DNA of 64,000 nucleotides from Datnioides undecimradiatus (taxonomy: Eukaryota > Chordata > Actinopteri > Lobotiformes > Datnioididae), in contig WARS01000026.1 of the NCBI GenBank assembly GCA_008933995.1, forward strand, positions 3,052,501-3,116,500, in the 5' to 3' direction. Made by a program: the position numbers and the translations under genes. Each line of letters starts with the position of its first letter. Position 1 is the stretch's first letter. Positions 62,014-64,000 of this stretch are shown piece by piece. The notes under the pieces were generated by a model. It was not told the origin of the DNA. It saw nothing but the letters and a program-made list of their open reading frames with translations, and did not search any database.

Positions 62014-64000
62014 CTGTGGGGCAAAAACAAAATTAGTAATGTGGTTGATAACATCTGGTTTCCTTTATCTCACTCTTGGATCAGTTAGGGGAGTTGTTGC
62101 TCAAACATCAAGATCTAACCATACTCCAATCCCCAATTATTCATGTATTTCTTCTGGTCTTTCTCAAAAAGCTAGGTGCTACGTTTCAGTTTCACATAAA
62201 GCACTCTAAATAGATACATTTTATCCTGGTCAGCATATAGAGGGTCTCTAAAGATCCAGTTCCTCAATCGGGGGACCAGTGTTGTTATATTTGGAACAGG
62301 CAGTCACATGAACCAGTGACTGCGACTGTTATGTCAAGTTTCTCCAATTTTGAGTTTTTCCTCATATATGCAGTGATAATATTGCAAGACAAACAATGCA
62401 GAGTTTAATTAATAACAAATGCTAACACTACTAACACCACCCTCTGTTGTATCTGCAAAAGGCATGGAACAATATTTCCATACCTCCCAGCCATTCCCTA
62501 TGGCCATTTCTTAATGAACAAGAATGTGCAGCCCTGCCTGGCATGTCATCCCTTTCAACTATGCTTGCTGGTACCCCTGTGACTAGTGTTCAAGCTTTCC
62601 ACACTGTACACTAGATATGTGATATGTGATAGGGAGGAGACTCCGAATTTACTGTAATATATTGGTAGATATCAGGACCCAAGGTGTCTCGTAAATCACT
62701 CTCTTAGACAAACTACAGCTTTATTTACTAAAGCTCACTTTTGTCAGAGTCACTGTACAGTTTGCTCGGACTGAACAGCCAAACGCATACCTCCACCTCA
62801 GAACTGAGGGGGGAGGTGAAGAGGAGGGAGCAACAAAGAGGACAGAGAAAAAATGCTATGCGAGACTAAAAGTAACGGGTGTGCTCAAGAGCATAGCAAC
62901 AATCCAAACAGAGCAGAACAACAGAAACCAAAGGCAGACCAAAAGGAAAAACTGTGCATCTTAGTAAGCATAATGTAATCTGTGTATTTAGAGAATTTGG
63001 GCTCTTTCCATGCAAATTTCAAGTGTGAACCACAAAGGAACAATTAGCCTTGTTTCATGCAAATTCTGCGCTTTGCTAATGGGCAAATTAAAGCCAGGTC
63101 TGGCTCCTCAACGTGAGGGTGCTTGAGAGGCTTTTGCATCAAGATGTTCCAGGCAGAGTGCCTTATGTGTTCAGAGGATTTCAGCACACTTATCAATAAT
63201 GCAAGAGATGTGGAGAGACAGGGATTGCATATCGCCCTCCACAGGTCACATGCTGACAGAAAAGCACAGCGTGTCCTCAGAAACTAGAACACTAACTGCT
63301 TCATGCTAAATATGTGATGATTATAGCAGCTGGCACTGCACTGAAACTCAGGTAGCTACAACCTAGCACAAGTAAAAACAATGCATTTGTTTGTACTGCG
63401 TACAATCCTCAAACAGGTCAAGGTGCACAGGCGGAGCAGCAGCTTCCATATTGGGCACTGGAAGAGGATACAGCAAGACAGGTGGCTAAATAAAGACCCA
63501 AATTCACCTTTGACCTGCCTCCAAAGGGAAACTGGAGCCAGGGCATGAAGAAACGAAGGGGGATTTAGGTTACCAGTACCCCTATTCCCATTTCCTGGAA
63601 CAATCTACAGCGGCTATTAATGAAGGGGCAGTCTAATTCAGAGTCATTCAGCGTCAGCCAAATTGAGTGCCAACGAGGCAGCTCGGAGGTAAAAACAGAA
63701 AGATGATGAGACAGTGCCACGTGTGGGGCACTCAGACAGTGGGATGCCCATGACTACCCAGAGGACTGACTGTGACAAACTAGTCTTACTGGGGATCACA
63801 GATGTTATTATTATGTGAGCTTTTAAATTTCCCAGTCTGTCACGGGTTTGGTCACATCAGAGACAAGGGTGAATGTCACAGTATCAAAATGTGTTTCAGC
63901 ACAGCAAAGCATGGTAGTAGCTAGTGGGAGACAGCTTAAATCCTAAAGGTGAATCATGCTCACGATGTGGCATGAACGTCTCATTCAATTGCCCACTCCA
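62014..64000 (-). other. kif1b: kif1b first or second intron, no exon seen
   Basis: The exon encoding the start of the motor domain (VAVRVRPF-type motif) was searched for and not found here, so this stretch is intron running off the window edge. No other gene or named repeat was recognised. Confidence 0.6.

Noticed and set aside
62014-64000. kif1b first coding exon
   Set aside because: No sequence encoding the VAVRVRPF-type motor start with a matching phase was found, so it lies outside the window.

Overview
The window is vertebrate nuclear DNA, almost certainly from a teleost fish and probably a compact, percomorph-like genome. Genes are split into many short exons with GT-AG introns. The proteins are recognisable vertebrate orthologues with fish-like differences, and simple repeats and short teleost-type dispersed repeats lie between them. 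No bacterial-style genes, CRISPR arrays, rRNA or convincing tRNAs were seen. Exons were built by hand from splice sites, reading phase and remembered family sequences. Every junction quoted keeps the reading frame, but no alignment or transcript data were available.

Four protein-coding loci are present. (1) About 2.4-6.5 kb, minus strand: a secreted-type protein with ZP-N-like cysteine spacing, best matched to CIROZ (C1orf127), a left-right organiser gene. Its 5' end is unresolved. (2) 7.96-10.39 kb, plus strand: a complete five-coding-exon TDP-43 gene (tardbp or its teleost co-orthologue), with a 3'UTR reaching about 12.3 kb. (3) 16.56-21.89 kb, minus strand: complete pgd (6-phosphogluconate dehydrogenase), 13 coding exons, 483 codons. 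(4) 26.1-62.0 kb and beyond the right edge, minus strand: kif1b, a kinesin-3 motor gene missing only its first coding exon or exons. It carries an internal alternative terminal exon for the alpha isoform (45.4-47.0 kb), the beta tail with a PH domain, and several optional exons.

The order is ciroz(-) tardbp(+) pgd(-) kif1b(-). In human 1p36.22 the same two pairs exist (divergent CIROZ/TARDBP, co-directional KIF1B then PGD) but are separated by other genes including CASZ1. The fish block therefore looks like two conserved gene pairs brought together. The genes do not form one pathway: laterality, RNA processing, the pentose phosphate pathway and axonal transport.

No wholly new system stands out. 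The less ordinary material is in splicing: a 67-codon in-frame exon and a candidate 24-codon exon in kif1b, a six-codon microexon next to the motor K-loop, a possible 3'UTR intron plus a GU-rich tract in tardbp, and a UG repeat against a pgd splice acceptor. Stretches 1-2.4 kb, 12.3-16.1 kb, 22.0-22.7 kb and the large kif1b introns hold no gene I can support.
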